DNA of 64,000 bases from Neobacillus sp. Marseille-Q6967 (GTDB lineage Bacteria; Bacillota; Bacilli; Bacillales; Cytobacillaceae), in assembly GCF_946151075.1 (NCBI RefSeq), contig NZ_OX267715.1, positions 124,001-188,000 of the forward strand, given 5' to 3'. Position 1 is the stretch's first letter, and each line of letters starts with the position of its first letter. A program made the position numbers and the translations under genes. The notes under the pieces are model-generated. The model did not search any database and was not told where the DNA came from. It worked only from the letters and a program-made list of their open reading frames with translations. Of the stretch, positions 17,809 through 26,732 are shown one piece after another.

Positions 17809-18954
17809 ATGAATAATCATGAAAATAAAGAAGAGCTATTGGAGGAAGATAACTCTGAAGAAGCCGATGAGTCTCGAGTTCTAGGTCAAGACATTCGTAA
17901 ACCAAACAAGGAAAAAGTGTTTTTCTCAAATGGAAATCCATTTGTCACTTACATATTTATCATCATTCAGGTCGCCGTTTTTTTCTATTTAGAATTAAAT
18001 GGTGGAAGTACGAATAACAGTACATTAATAAAATTTGGAGCCAAGTTTAATTATTTTATTTTTGAAGGTGAATGGTGGAGATTTTTTACACCAATCTTTC
18101 TCCATATTGGCTTCCTCCACTTAGCAACTAATACACTCTCATTATATTACTTAGGAACTCTTGTTGAGAGAATGTATGGGAATCTTCGTTTTGTGATTAT
18201 ATATTTATTTGCGGGAGCTGCAGGTTTTATCGCAAGCTTTCTTTATAGCCCATCGGTTTCTGCGGGCGCCAGTGGTGCTATATTCGGCTGTTTTGGCAGT
18301 TTGCTGTATTTTGGAATGGTCCATCCTAAACTATTTTCACGGACCATTGGGGCTAATGTTATCGGGATTCTTGTCATTAATCTTGCATTTGGCTTTATGG
18401 TCCCTAGTATCGATAATGCTGGGCATTTAGGTGGTTTGGCTGGCGGTTTTCTAGGAGCGGGCATGGTTCATTTTCCAAAAAAGAGAAAACCTTTGTTTCA
18501 GTCCGTATTTTTTATCCTTTCCTCCATTATTGTTTGGGTAGCGTTAACTTATGGATTCAGTGATCAGGTAAAGGCAAAAGACGAGAGCCACCTATTATTA
18601 GTACAGGATTATGTGAACCAGGAAAAGTATGAAGAAGCCTATCGACTTTTGAAGAAATACGAACAGTCAAGCCTCCTTCCCTCTGCTAATTTTTACTTTA
18701 CTTTTTCATTTGTTGAAATCAAGCTGGGATTGTTAACAGAGGGAAAGACTCATCTGCAGAAAGCTATTCAACTCAATCCTAATTTTCCAGAAGCATACTA
18801 TAATTTAGCATTGATTTTTTATGAAGAAGGAAATGTTGAGCAGGCGAAACTTAATGCTCAAAAAGCAGCGAAACTAAAACCAAAGCAGCAGGAATATCTT
18901 AACCTTTTACAAGAATTAAAACTTATTCCCTCATCATCTGACGGAGAAGAATAG
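17809..18954 (+). CDS. yqgP: Rhomboid-family intramembrane serine protease (YqgP/GluP-like, short N-terminus)
   Basis: Membrane protease of 381 residues. After about 46 polar residues comes the first membrane helix, then the rhomboid core with the catalytic serine in SAGASGAIFG (near residue 157) and the catalytic histidine in NAGHLGGLAGG (near residue 206). The C-terminal 120 residues form tetratricopeptide-like repeats (QKAIQLNPNFPEAYYNLALI). B. subtilis YqgP is about 507 residues and has a globular N-terminal metal-sensing domain that is largely absent here. Start uncertain because the ribosome site is weak, but a terminator just upstream leaves no room for the missing domain. Confidence 0.9.
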   Translation: MNNHENKEELLEEDNSEEADESRVLGQDIRKPNKEKVFFSNGNPFVTYIFIIIQVAVFFYLELNGGSTNNSTLIKFGAKFNYFIFEGEWWRFFTPIFLHIGFLHLATNTLSLYYLGTLVERMYGNLRFVIIYLFAGAAGFIASFLYSPSVSAGASGAIFGCFGSLLYFGMVHPKLFSRTIGANVIGILVINLAFGFMVPSIDNAGHLGGLAGGFLGAGMVHFPKKRKPLFQSVFFILSSIIVWVALTYGFSDQVKAKDESHLLLVQDYVNQEKYEEAYRLLKKYEQSSLLPSANFYFTFSFVEIKLGLLTEGKTHLQKAIQLNPNFPEAYYNLALIFYEEGNVEQAKLNAQKAAKLKPKQQEYLNLLQELKLIPSSSDGEE

Positions 18955-19114
18955 GTTCACCCTTTGCTGACTCAGTTAAAACCAATACTGTATATAAAGA
19001 AAAGTGAGAGAACTTTTGTCAGCGCTTTAAAGATTCGCTTGAGGGAAGGATAGGCATCAGTTATACTTTTAAGTGTAATGCTTCACAATTTAGTTTGCAG
19101 AGGGATTAAAATTA

Positions 19115-19315
19115 ATGAAATCGATTTATGAAATTCAGCAATATTTAAAGCAATTTGGGACAATCATTTATATTGGTGATCGAATCGCCGATCTGGAGCT
19201 AATGGAAGCGGAAATTAAGGAGTTATATCAATCACAGTTGATAGAACCGAAGGAATATGCGACAGCTCTTTTAGTTTTAAGACAAGAAATTCAATTTTTA
19301 AAAGAAAAAGAATAA
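19115..19315 (+). CDS. yqgQ: DUF910-family protein YqgQ
   Basis: Small cytoplasmic protein of 66 residues, mostly helical and acidic, starting MKSIYEIQQYLKQFGT. It matches YqgQ, which in B. subtilis sits directly before glcK and is proposed to bind single-stranded nucleic acid. The gap to glcK is 17 nt, so the two are co-transcribed. Confidence 0.88.
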   Translation: MKSIYEIQQYLKQFGTIIYIGDRIADLELMEAEIKELYQSQLIEPKEYATALLVLRQEIQFLKEKE

Positions 19316-19332
19316 AAGAATAGGTGATGATC

Positions 19333-20307
19333 ATGTCTGAAAAGTGGATTACGGGAGTAGACCTTGGTGGAACAACAATAAAACTAGCTTTTATAAATCT
19401 GAATGGCGAAATCGTTGAGAAATGGGAAATAGCAACCGATAACTCGGATATGGGGAAAAACATAACAACTGATATCGCAAAGGCGATTGAAGATAAATTA
19501 GCAGACCTAAAGCAAGATAAATCTAAGCTTGTGGGGATTGGCATGGGAGCCCCTGGTCCGGTAGATTACGAAACAGGTGTAATCTTAAATGTCGTGAACC
19601 TTGGCTGGGAAGATAATTTTCCATTACAAGCACAGCTTCAAGAGGTTATTTCTTTACCTGTTGCAATAGAAAATGACGCGAATTGTGCCGCACTGGGTGA
19701 AATGTGGAACGGAGCAGGAAAGGGTGCAAAAGACCTTGTATGCGTTACTTTGGGAACCGGTGTTGGCGGCGGAGTAATTGCGAACGGAAATATTGTACAG
19801 GGGATCAATGGTGCTGCTGGGGAGATTGGTCACATTACCTCTATTCCTGTTGGAGGGGCACCTTGTAATTGTGGAAAAACCGGCTGTTTAGAGACGATTG
19901 CTTCCGCAACAGGAATTGTTCGGATTGCAGGCAAGCAGCTTGCAGAAGGTCAGGCAACAGGTGAATTGGCTGAAATTTTCGCTAAAAATGGTAAGGTAAC
20001 AGCAAAAGATGTTTTTGATGCTGCACGCATTGGGGATGAAACCGCTAAAAAGGTAATGGATGAGGTTTCATTTCATCTGGGATTTGCATTAGCAAATATA
20101 GGGAATACATTAAACCCGCAAAAAATTGTTTTAGGCGGCGGTGTTTCAAGAGCGGGCGATATATTAATAAATGCTGTAAAAGAAAACTTTGCAAAATATG
20201 CTTTTTCAGCCGTGAGAGATTCAACCGAAATCTCCGTAGCTACGTTAGGGAATGATGCAGGGGTAATTGGTGCTGCATGGTTAATTAAAAACAAACTAAA
20301 CTTATAA
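19333..20307 (+). CDS. glcK: ROK-family glucokinase
   Basis: Glucokinase of 324 residues that phosphorylates glucose with ATP. The phosphate-1 motif is [13 protein letters not shown], the catalytic region is [12 protein letters not shown], the ROK zinc motif is [10 protein letters not shown] (near residue 178), and GEIGHI supplies the zinc/sugar His. The ATG at 19333 is behind AGGTGAT, a good match to the extended Shine-Dalgarno sequence; GTG/ATG a few codons upstream overlap that site. It lacks a DNA-binding domain, so it is the enzyme and not a ROK repressor. Confidence 0.95.
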   Translation: MSEKWITGVDLGGTTIKLAFINLNGEIVEKWEIATDNSDMGKNITTDIAKAIEDKLADLKQDKSKLVGIGMGAPGPVDYETGVILNVVNLGWEDNFPLQAQLQEVISLPVAIENDANCAALGEMWNGAGKGAKDLVCVTLGTGVGGGVIANGNIVQGINGAAGEIGHITSIPVGGAPCNCGKTGCLETIASATGIVRIAGKQLAEGQATGELAEIFAKNGKVTAKDVFDAARIGDETAKKVMDEVSFHLGFALANIGNTLNPQKIVLGGGVSRAGDILINAVKENFAKYAFSAVRDSTEISVATLGNDAGVIGAAWLIKNKLNL

Positions 20308-20517
20308 TTTAGGAAAGAAAAACTTAGCAGTTTTTTTCTACTTGTAAAATAATATGAATCCCATTAAAATAAACTATTATTAGAATGGGTTATAGGAAAA
20401 AAGTCGTGTTTATGCGGCTTTTTTCTTATTTGTGTGAAGGAATCTGAAAATATTGAAACATTCTTGTAAAGAAAACGTACTAATTATTACAAGAAATTGA
20501 TCGGAAGGGGGTTAGCA
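20308..20517 (+). other. Gap with three hairpins after glcK
   Basis: AAAAACT-tagc-AGTTTTTTT (20318–20337) is the glcK terminator. A second hairpin joins CCCATT near 20361 with AATGGG near 20383. A third pairs AAAAAAGTCG (20397) with CGGCTTTTTT (ending 20424). No gene is visible. Confidence 0.6.
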
Positions 20518-21654
20518 ATGTTTAATAGGGTACAAGTAAAAATGAGTTTTCCAAATCTGTTCATCCTTATCATTATAGCAGTTTCCATATTAAGTTCTTG
20601 TACAAGCCAACAACATGCTAAGCCAAAACCTCCTGATGATAAAGAACAACAATCTCAAGAACCAACAACATTGGAGAATTGGAAAATTCCCATTGAAATT
20701 CCAGAAGGTGAGTTTTATAAAATAGGAGGATGGCTTTCCGATCAGGAAATACTTTATATTACAAATAAAGAACAAACGTCGAATGTTTATCGATATCACA
20801 TGAATAAAGGGAAAAGTGAATTACTCTATAAAAGTGATGTGCCGATTGCAACGCTGCAAGTCAGTCCCTCAAAGAATTATATTCTTATTCAAAGCGCGCC
20901 ATCCACTTATGAAGGGAAGTTAACCGTCATCTCTTCACACGGTGAGGAAAAAATAAGTGCATCTTTTGCCGCCCACGAAATTGTATATGAGTGGAACTCC
21001 TATAATGAGTCGGAAATTCTTGTAACTTCATTTAGTGAGGATTGGACGTTTCAAATGAAATTAATAAATATTGAAACAAATGAAACCTCAGACATCTCCC
21101 TGCCCCAGCCCTTTATTAAATGGTTAGGACGAGAAGAAATTGCTTTTTTAAATTGGGATAATACAAGTCCTTCATTGATGGCTCCGTTAATGATTAAAGA
21201 ACTGAACGCTGAAGTGGCAGAAACCTTTCTACCAGACGTTCTTCAATTTTCAATCTTCCGTGATTTGATTGTGACAATGACTGTAGATGAATCTAATCAA
21301 GATTTGTCAGTTTATTCGTTTTATGATCAGGATAAAAATTCTCTATCATCGTTTTCCATTCCACATTTATCGATGTTTTCCGGGTGGCTTGTTCCTTTTT
21401 ATGATTTTAACGGGACAACTGGGCAATTTATTACGTTTAAGCCTGTCAAAAGTGGAGATGCTGATGCATATTCTGAGGGTTTTGAACTGATTGCCTACAA
21501 TGTTGTCAATGGGAGTACGAAAATGATTTTGGATGGATTAAAAAATGAACCGATCCTTTTAGATCCGTCCGGTGAATCAGCCCTTTATGGAAATCAATAT
21601 GAAAAATTAATTGATTTCTCCTCGAAAAAGATATTTGAGTTAGTGAAAGAATGA
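20518..21654 (+). CDS. yqgU: Lipoprotein YqgU
   Basis: Secreted lipoprotein of 378 residues. A signal peptide (LFILIIIAVSILSSC) ends in the lipobox LSSC at about residue 29. The mature part starts with a Lys/Pro/Gln-rich linker and then shows repeated short β-strand units (YKIGGWLSDQEILYI, YEWNSYNESEILVTS), which suggests a β-propeller. Function unknown. The ATG at 20518 follows AAGGGGG. B. subtilis yqgU also lies downstream of glcK. Confidence 0.83.
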   Translation: MFNRVQVKMSFPNLFILIIIAVSILSSCTSQQHAKPKPPDDKEQQSQEPTTLENWKIPIEIPEGEFYKIGGWLSDQEILYITNKEQTSNVYRYHMNKGKSELLYKSDVPIATLQVSPSKNYILIQSAPSTYEGKLTVISSHGEEKISASFAAHEIVYEWNSYNESEILVTSFSEDWTFQMKLINIETNETSDISLPQPFIKWLGREEIAFLNWDNTSPSLMAPLMIKELNAEVAETFLPDVLQFSIFRDLIVTMTVDESNQDLSVYSFYDQDKNSLSSFSIPHLSMFSGWLVPFYDFNGTTGQFITFKPVKSGDADAYSEGFELIAYNVVNGSTKMILDGLKNEPILLDPSGESALYGNQYEKLIDFSSKKIFELVKE

Positions 21655-21680
21655 CAATAACGGTGTCATTCTTTTTTTTC
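21648..21680 (+). terminator. Terminator of yqgU
   Basis: AGAATGACA pairs with TGTCATTCT, followed by a T run. Confidence 0.9.
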
Positions 21681-21749
21681 TCTCAAGCAGATATGATAAA
21701 ATCTACTAAAGGAATGTGCAGGCGTGGAAAGGAAGGTGGAGTTATCAAA

Positions 21750-21773
21750 ATAAAAAGACTGCCAGATGGCAGC
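21750..21773 (-). terminator. Terminator of yqgW
   Basis: On the minus strand CTGCC-atct-GGCAG is followed by TCTTTTTA. Confidence 0.75.
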
Positions 21774-21787
21774 CTGCTCAGGATAAT

Positions 21788-21964
21788 TTAGTGTGTTCCA
21801 GTCGGGAATCCGCTTTCGATTAAAGTCATGATTGCAAACCAGCCAAATACTGCTAATGAAGCAACACCGAAAAATACACCTAAGAAATTTTTATTTTTTA
21901 GGGCAGTGAATGAACCGTAAGCAGCTAGCAATGCAACTAATATGAAGATAATAACTAAACCCAT
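21788..21964 (-). CDS. yqgW: DUF2759-family small membrane protein (YqgW-like)
   Basis: Protein of 58 residues, MGLVIIFILVALLAAYGSF at the N-terminus and LIESGFPTGTH at the C-terminus, with two membrane helices. Function unknown. AAGGGGG precedes the ATG on the minus strand and a terminator follows the stop. The family assignment rests on the length, two-helix layout and place between yqgU and yqgX. Confidence 0.72.
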   Translation of the reverse strand: MGLVIIFILVALLAAYGSFTALKNKNFLGVFFGVASLAVFGWFAIMTLIESGFPTGTH

Positions 21965-22149
21965 TTAATTGACGCCCCCTTCATGAATAATAGCTGGCCA
22001 TTAGCCATTGTTTGATTGTTATGTAAGAATATTATATACATTCGTTTCTTATTTTATATTTTTTTCGTTCATTTGTCGAGGGCAAATGCGAAGCAAAAAG
22101 GCTGAAAACATGTAAAATAAGATTAATTGAAGAAATTGGAGGTAATTTA

Positions 22150-22785
22150 ATGAAATGGTTTCAACTCCCGTTAGGAGTACTACAAACAAATTGTTACATT
22201 GTTGAGGGACCTGATAAATCCTGCATCATTTTTGACCCGGGCAGTGAAGGGAAAAAACTCATTAAGTGGTTAACAAAGAGAGAGTTAAAACCTATTGCTG
22301 TATTGTTGACCCATGCCCATTTCGACCATATTGGAGCGGTGGATGAGATAAGGGATTATTATCAAATCCCAGTTTATGTCCATGAAGAAGAGGCAGACTG
22401 GTTACCCGATCCAGCTTTAAATGGCTCAAAGTTTTTTATGATGCAAGAACATATTAAGGTAAAAAAAGCTGACTATTTAATTAAAAAGGAAGAAACGATG
22501 ACATTAGGTGATTTTACATTTTCAGTTTTTGAAACACCCGGACACTCACCTGGAAGTGTTTCATTTTATTTTGAAGATGATCATTTTGTCATTTCAGGAG
22601 ATGCTTTATTTAAGAGTAGTATTGGACGTACTGATCTGCCGGGGGGAAATCACAAACAATTAATTAAAAGTATTCATGAAAAATTATTATTTCTTCCGGA
22701 AGAAACAGAAGTTTTATCTGGACATGGACCGATTACAACCATTGGAGAAGAAATGGATGCTAACCCATTTTTAAATGGATTTTGA
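22150..22785 (+). CDS. yqgX: Metallo-β-lactamase-fold hydrolase YqgX
   Basis: Glyoxalase II-like hydrolase of 211 residues. The metal site is complete: THAHFDHIG (HxHxDH, near residue 57), the His in ETPGHSPGSVSF near residue 132, the bridging Asp in ISGDALF, and the last His in LSGHGPITTIGEE. It likely hydrolyses a thioester such as S-lactoyl-bacillithiol; in B. subtilis a glyoxalase II role has been suggested. AATTGGAGG precedes the ATG. Confidence 0.92.
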   Translation: MKWFQLPLGVLQTNCYIVEGPDKSCIIFDPGSEGKKLIKWLTKRELKPIAVLLTHAHFDHIGAVDEIRDYYQIPVYVHEEEADWLPDPALNGSKFFMMQEHIKVKKADYLIKKEETMTLGDFTFSVFETPGHSPGSVSFYFEDDHFVISGDALFKSSIGRTDLPGGNHKQLIKSIHEKLLFLPEETEVLSGHGPITTIGEEMDANPFLNGF

Positions 22786-22802
22786 GTTCGGTAGTACATA
22801 GT

Positions 22803-22837
22803 AGAAAACCCCTTCTCTTTGGAGAAGGGGTTTTCTG
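22803..22837 (+). terminator. Terminator of yqgX
   Basis: AGAAAACCCCTTCTC pairs with GAGAAGGGGTTTTCT. Confidence 0.92.
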
Positions 22838-22945
22838 GGGGATGTTCTATTCTTATAATGGGAGGGGATATAGTTAAGCTACTACTCTTACAATATTATA
22901 AAGTTTTCACTGTGTCAATAGTGTAAACTTGGAAAGGGATTCCCC

Positions 22946-24034
22946 ATGAAAAACTACATAAAAGAGTTAATTTCAAGTTCACCCAATCAATTGATTTCTT
23001 ATGCGGACTATATAAATGCCGCGCTTTATCACCCTGAACTGGGGTATTATATGAAGCCTAAACAAAAAATCGGCAGTCAGGGGGATTTTATTACGACCAG
23101 TAATGTGTCAGACATTTACGGGCGAATGCTGGCAAAATGGTTTTCGTATATTTGTAAACATAATAATTTAGAATCAGTGTTTTGTGAAATCGGTGCAGGA
23201 AATGGCCGTTTTGCCCACGCATTTCTTGAGGAATGGCATGAGACAGTTAAAATGCCTTTAACCTATATCATTGTTGAGAGCAGTCCCTATCACCGGAAAT
23301 TACAGAATGAATTACTAAACGACTATTCTTTTATTCAATTAGAGAAACTTACGGAGTTAAACCGTTTCGAAGGGATGGTTTTTTCTAACGAATTATTCGA
23401 TGCCCTCCCTGTACATGTAATAGAAAAACATAATGGTGAAATGTACGAAGTAATGATTGGGATGGAACATGATTCATTAATGGAAAAAAACGTTCCAGTA
23501 ACAAATCCACAAATTTTTTCCTTTTTACAAGAAAGCGGGCTCCGGCTAAAAGATAATCAGAGAATAGAAGTACCATTGTTAATGGAAAAAGTTCTAGAAG
23601 ATATTTCGCATATACTATCGAAAGGGATTGTAGTAACGGCCGATTATGGTTATTCAACTGAAGACTGGGAGCTGCCATCACGTTCAAAAGGGAGCCTTAG
23701 GGGATATTTTCAGCATAAGATGATGGATAATGTTCTTGAGCATCCGGGTGAAATGGACATAACCGCCCACATTCACTTTGATTGGTTAATAAAGAAGGGT
23801 AAACAACTTGAACTTAATTTTCTTTCGAAGTTAAGACAGGATGAATTTTTATTGAAGGCAGGAATTTTGAAGGAGCTGCAGAACCATTATGATCCCAATC
23901 CTTTTTCAGCAGTCAGTAAACGTAACCGGGCAATAAGAAGCTTAATTATGCCTTCAGGAATCAGTTCTTATTTTCATATCGTGATTCAAGAGAAAGGATT
24001 CAATGTTAAAGCATCTGATATTTTTGAGCCATAA
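22946..24034 (+). CDS. SAM-dependent methyltransferase, DUF185/NDUFAF7 family
   Basis: Protein of 362 residues. The family signature is visible: an N-terminal FxxYxxxALYHPELGYY-like stretch (ALYHPELGYYMKP), GDFITTSNVSDIYGR, and the SAM-binding glycine loop EIGAGNGRFA near residue 94. FSNELFDALPVHVIE and GEMDITAHIHFD follow in order. The mitochondrial relative NDUFAF7 dimethylates an arginine of complex I; the bacterial substrate is unknown. It is transcribed alone with a strong shared terminator. Confidence 0.88.
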   Translation: MKNYIKELISSSPNQLISYADYINAALYHPELGYYMKPKQKIGSQGDFITTSNVSDIYGRMLAKWFSYICKHNNLESVFCEIGAGNGRFAHAFLEEWHETVKMPLTYIIVESSPYHRKLQNELLNDYSFIQLEKLTELNRFEGMVFSNELFDALPVHVIEKHNGEMYEVMIGMEHDSLMEKNVPVTNPQIFSFLQESGLRLKDNQRIEVPLLMEKVLEDISHILSKGIVVTADYGYSTEDWELPSRSKGSLRGYFQHKMMDNVLEHPGEMDITAHIHFDWLIKKGKQLELNFLSKLRQDEFLLKAGILKELQNHYDPNPFSAVSKRNRAIRSLIMPSGISSYFHIVIQEKGFNVKASDIFEP

Positions 24035-24067
24035 CAAAACCACCGGAGATAACTCCGGTGGTTTTGT
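24035..24067. terminator. Bidirectional terminator
   Basis: AAAACCACCGGAG-ataa-CTCCGGTGGTTTT is symmetrical and separates convergent genes. Confidence 0.93.
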
Positions 24068-24082
24068 TAGAAGGCAGACTGA

Positions 24083-24331
24083 TTAATGTCCACCGCCGCC
24101 GCCAAGCGGCATCATGAAAGTTGTCCAATAAGTGAAGCCAGCGAAAAACACTGTTAAATATGCTCCGAAAACATACATATACATACGTTCGGAAAGTTTA
24201 AGATAGCTTAATAAAACGAAGAAACCTGTTTGGGCTAAGAATAGCATAGCAGTTTTGTCCATATCACCAAGATAGAACATTACGGTAAAAATACCAGTCC
24301 AGAAACCCAAAACTCTGAACATGCGATCCAT
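24083..24331 (-). CDS. yqgY: DUF2626-family membrane protein YqgY
   Basis: Protein of 82 residues, starting MDRMFRVLGFWTGIFTVMFY and ending in a Gly-rich tail with a final His. Three hydrophobic segments are visible. Function unknown. The ATG at 24331 is behind GGGGGG with 6 nt spacing; a GTG 21 nt upstream was rejected. Confidence 0.85.
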   Translation of the reverse strand: MDRMFRVLGFWTGIFTVMFYLGDMDKTAMLFLAQTGFFVLLSYLKLSERMYMYVFGAYLTVFFAGFTYWTTFMMPLGGGGGH

Positions 24332-24412
24332 ATGTATCCCCCCTTTTACCATACGATACCATCATGCAATATTATAAAGAAAAGGAGGAGGAATGTAAAC
24401 AAAGGTTTCAAT

Positions 24413-25108
24413 TTAGTTTGCAACCAGCGCTTGGTAAGAGCAAGTTTCGCAGCCCGACATCATATTTTCTTTCTCAATAAGCTCCACAGTATCAAATAAA
24501 ATCTCAAACATTCCTTTTAAAAATTCTTGATGCATGGCACAAACCGCCGCATGATCCTCTGCCACTTCCTTAAAGGGGCAATTAAATATTTGGAAATAAA
24601 TTTTTGTTTGGTCTCCATTCACTTCAAACTCTGGATAAAATCCGGCAAGAGTAGCAGCACTCTTTAGTATAGACAGTTTTTGAGCGAAATCTAAATCTTC
24701 TCCCAAAGAGCTTTTTGTCATTTCCTGCTCAATGATTTCAGTTCCAAAACGTTTTCCGGTTAAATAGAGAGCTTGTTTTCCTGGTTCACCAAGTGTAAGC
24801 ATGGTCTGAATTGCAACCTTGGATAAGAGCAAATAATCGCGGAATGGGAAGTGAAGTTGAATAACGTCATCTGACAAACGGTATAATCTGCTTGGTCTGC
24901 CGCCTTTACCAGTTTTTTTTGTTTCAGATATCAACATGTTAACATCCTCAAGTTTCGATAAATGCAATCTTGCTACGTTTGGATGGATATTAAAATTTTC
25001 TGCTACCTCTTGTACTGTTACTTCCTGGTGACGCTTCGTAATATACTGATAAATGTAGTACCTAGTTGGATCTGATAAAACGTTTGTAATTTTTAATGTT
25101 TGTTCCAT
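24413..25108 (-). CDS. SufR-like winged-helix regulator with putative Fe-S cysteines
   Basis: Regulator of 231 residues. The N-terminal 75 residues form an ArsR/DeoR-type winged helix (LSDPTRYYIYQYI, VAENFNIHPNVARLHLSKLE). The C-terminal effector domain holds cysteines in the order C-x12-C (NCPFKEVAEDHAAVC) and CxxC (GCETC) near the end, the layout I associate with the [Fe-S]-sensing SufR family. It may therefore sense iron-sulfur or redox status. The start at 25108 is behind GAGGTGA. A GTTAAC palindrome lies about 69 nt upstream and could be its own operator. Confidence 0.78.
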   Translation of the reverse strand: MEQTLKITNVLSDPTRYYIYQYITKRHQEVTVQEVAENFNIHPNVARLHLSKLEDVNMLISETKKTGKGGRPSRLYRLSDDVIQLHFPFRDYLLLSKVAIQTMLTLGEPGKQALYLTGKRFGTEIIEQEMTKSSLGEDLDFAQKLSILKSAATLAGFYPEFEVNGDQTKIYFQIFNCPFKEVAEDHAAVCAMHQEFLKGMFEILFDTVELIEKENMMSGCETCSYQALVAN

Positions 25109-25176
25109 CTTTCGTTCACCTCGAACCCCCATAATTTAAACCAATTATAATACAGCAATATTAACAAGGGAATGAG

Positions 25177-25191
25177 GTTAACAATGTTAAC
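25177..25191. promoter_or_regulatory. GTTAAC-aat-GTTAAC palindrome upstream of the SufR-like gene
   Basis: Two copies of GTTAAC separated by three bases make a 15-bp palindrome. It sits in the leader of the regulator gene, so autoregulation is a natural guess. Confidence 0.45.
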
Positions 25192-25319
25192 ACTATATGT
25201 TTAGAAAATGTTCACAAATCAGGACTGAGAGTCTGGTGCGTATTATTCAGTTATTGTACAAATGTTATACATTTTGTTTGTCAACTATAATTTTTTAGGG
25301 TAAGAAAATGTGTTTACAT

Positions 25320-25350
25320 GAAAAAAGAAGCAGACTAATTCAATCTGCTT
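25320..25350 (-). terminator. Terminator of the comG–yqzE unit
   Basis: On the minus strand AGAAGCAGA pairs with TCTGCTTCT and is followed by TTTTTT. None is seen between comGG and yqzE, so yqzE ends the operon. Confidence 0.85.
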
Positions 25351-25536
25351 CTATATTTTTCTTCTTTTTTTCATTTCGATATAAAAGATATACGGCAGGA
25401 TACCAAACCAGCGATACCAGAAGGATGCCTTTGCCTGTTTTCTTTCTTCCCGAAGTCTTTTTCGTTCATCTTTTGGCTGGTCTGCATACTTTACGAGAGT
25501 TTGAGTCATATATTTTACATAATCATTCGTTTTCAT
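25351..25536 (-). CDS. yqzE: YqzE-family protein
   Basis: Basic protein of 61 residues, MKTNDYVKYMTQTLVKYAD at the N-terminus, then a highly charged stretch and a short hydrophobic segment (WYRWFGILPYIFYI). It matches YqzE, which follows comGG in B. subtilis. Function unknown. The start at 25536 is behind GGAAGGTG. Confidence 0.85.
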   Translation of the reverse strand: MKTNDYVKYMTQTLVKYADQPKDERKRLREERKQAKASFWYRWFGILPYIFYIEMKKRRKI

Positions 25537-25598
25537 GGACACACCTTCCTTTACTAAAAAGTATGTCCAGATTTTATTTGGGCAAACCTAATGACTCA

Positions 25599-25982
25599 TT
25601 AATTCATTTCGATCCACTTTATTATTCTCTTGGTATTTACGTCAAAAAAACCATTCGCAATTGCTGTTTCACCTGTATTCAACCTTAGGGTGAACAGGAC
25701 TTTTTGACTTGTGCCAATCGGTTTTTCTGCTACATAATCTACTTTTCCGTTTGAAAAGAAATACGTACCTTTTGAAGGAATGGCGGTATTTAATGACAGT
25801 GTTTTTTCGATTTTTTTAATTGTGCTATGAAAATAATATTCTACTTGTAAAACCGTATTGGTTTCATGAGCTAATTTTCTCTCCGAAAGAAGCATATCAA
25901 CTCGGAATGAGAAGATTAAAAGGAATAAAAGGACTACGCACAAAGTTAGCGGGTAAGAAAAACCATGTTCATTATTCCTCAT
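25599..25982 (-). CDS. comGG: Competence minor pseudopilin ComGG
   Basis: Protein of 127 residues, last of the com pilus genes. The N-terminus MRNNEHGFSYPLTLCVVLLF has a pilin-like hydrophobic helix preceded by Gly, although the usual Glu at +5 is absent, as is typical for ComGG. It overlaps comGF by 4 nt. ComG proteins build the transformation pseudopilus that pulls DNA through the wall. Confidence 0.8.
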   Translation of the reverse strand: MRNNEHGFSYPLTLCVVLLFLLIFSFRVDMLLSERKLAHETNTVLQVEYYFHSTIKKIEKTLSLNTAIPSKGTYFFSNGKVDYVAEKPIGTSQKVLFTLRLNTGETAIANGFFDVNTKRIIKWIEMN

Positions 25983-26449
25983 GGTAAAGGTCCCCAATTT
26001 ACATAGGATTGGACAACAATCGAATATTCTGTTCCCCATGAGTCTACAACAAAGATTCTTATTGCAGAATTTTGCCGGGTAAACGTCACTTGTGCTACAT
26101 TTTGCAGGATGACTTCATGTCCCGTGGAATTAACTCGTCTCCGGAGAATATTATTATATTTCTCATAGTAAATCGTTTCTGAATTAGTGGTTAACACCAG
26201 TCTCCCCGCAACAACATCGGCTTTATTGCTTACCCTAATTTCTTTCTTCGCTTGACTGCAAAAAACCTCCCATTCCATTTTTTGCAGTCTTATCTGTGAG
26301 TGATTATCATTTAATATTATTTGGAAAATAGGGAGGATAAAAAATGCCATTGTTAAGAAAATGGAGAGTGCTAAAAGTACCTCAAGGAGGGTAAATGCTC
26401 GCTCATTCAGGCCTTTTGCAAGCTTTATAAAGAAAGGTATCTTTTTCAA
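25979..26449 (-). CDS. comGF: Competence minor pseudopilin ComGF
   Basis: Protein of 156 residues with the prepilin motif NERAFTLLEVLLALSIFL (Glu at +5) and a C-terminal ComGF domain ending VDSWGTEYSIVV…. A TTG start at 26449 is preferred: AAAAGGAGGTG lies 10 nt upstream inside comGE. It overlaps comGE by 47 nt, so the two are translationally coupled. Confidence 0.85.
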   Translation of the reverse strand: MKKIPFFIKLAKGLNERAFTLLEVLLALSIFLTMAFFILPIFQIILNDNHSQIRLQKMEWEVFCSQAKKEIRVSNKADVVAGRLVLTTNSETIYYEKYNNILRRRVNSTGHEVILQNVAQVTFTRQNSAIRIFVVDSWGTEYSIVVQSYVNWGPLP

Positions 26450-26732
26450 CTTGCACGCACACCTCCTTTTGCCCTGCAGCTGACTCATTCCAGTCTACTC
26501 TATAATTCAATCCATTATCGGAAACAGTGTAGCCGAAAAAGCTGCTAGGATCGTTTAGCTTCGCCTGCAGTTCTTCAAAGATCAGTTGATTTGCTTTTCG
26601 TTCGACCCCGAGCTGCCAGGCTTGATTTGTCATGTCAATGAATAATGGGATAAAAAACAGGCCAAGCATAAACCAGGCAGCTAAGGATAGAAGGAGTTCC
26701 AATAAAAAGTACCCATTACCCCTCGGTAACAT
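26403..26732 (-). CDS. comGE: Competence minor pseudopilin ComGE
   Basis: Protein of 109 residues with a prepilin-like N-terminus (GNGYFLLELLLSLAAW, Glu at +5) and a short soluble domain. It overlaps comGD by 17 nt and comGF by 47 nt. Role: minor component of the competence pseudopilus. Confidence 0.82.
   Translation of the reverse strand: MLPRGNGYFLLELLLSLAAWFMLGLFFIPLFIDMTNQAWQLGVERKANQLIFEELQAKLNDPSSFFGYTVSDNGLNYRVDWNESAAGQKEVCVQVEKDTFLYKACKRPE

Noticed and set aside
25308..25688. Plus-strand open frame over yqzE and comGG
   Set aside because: It runs antisense through two recognised genes and their terminator, has no ribosome site and a biased composition.
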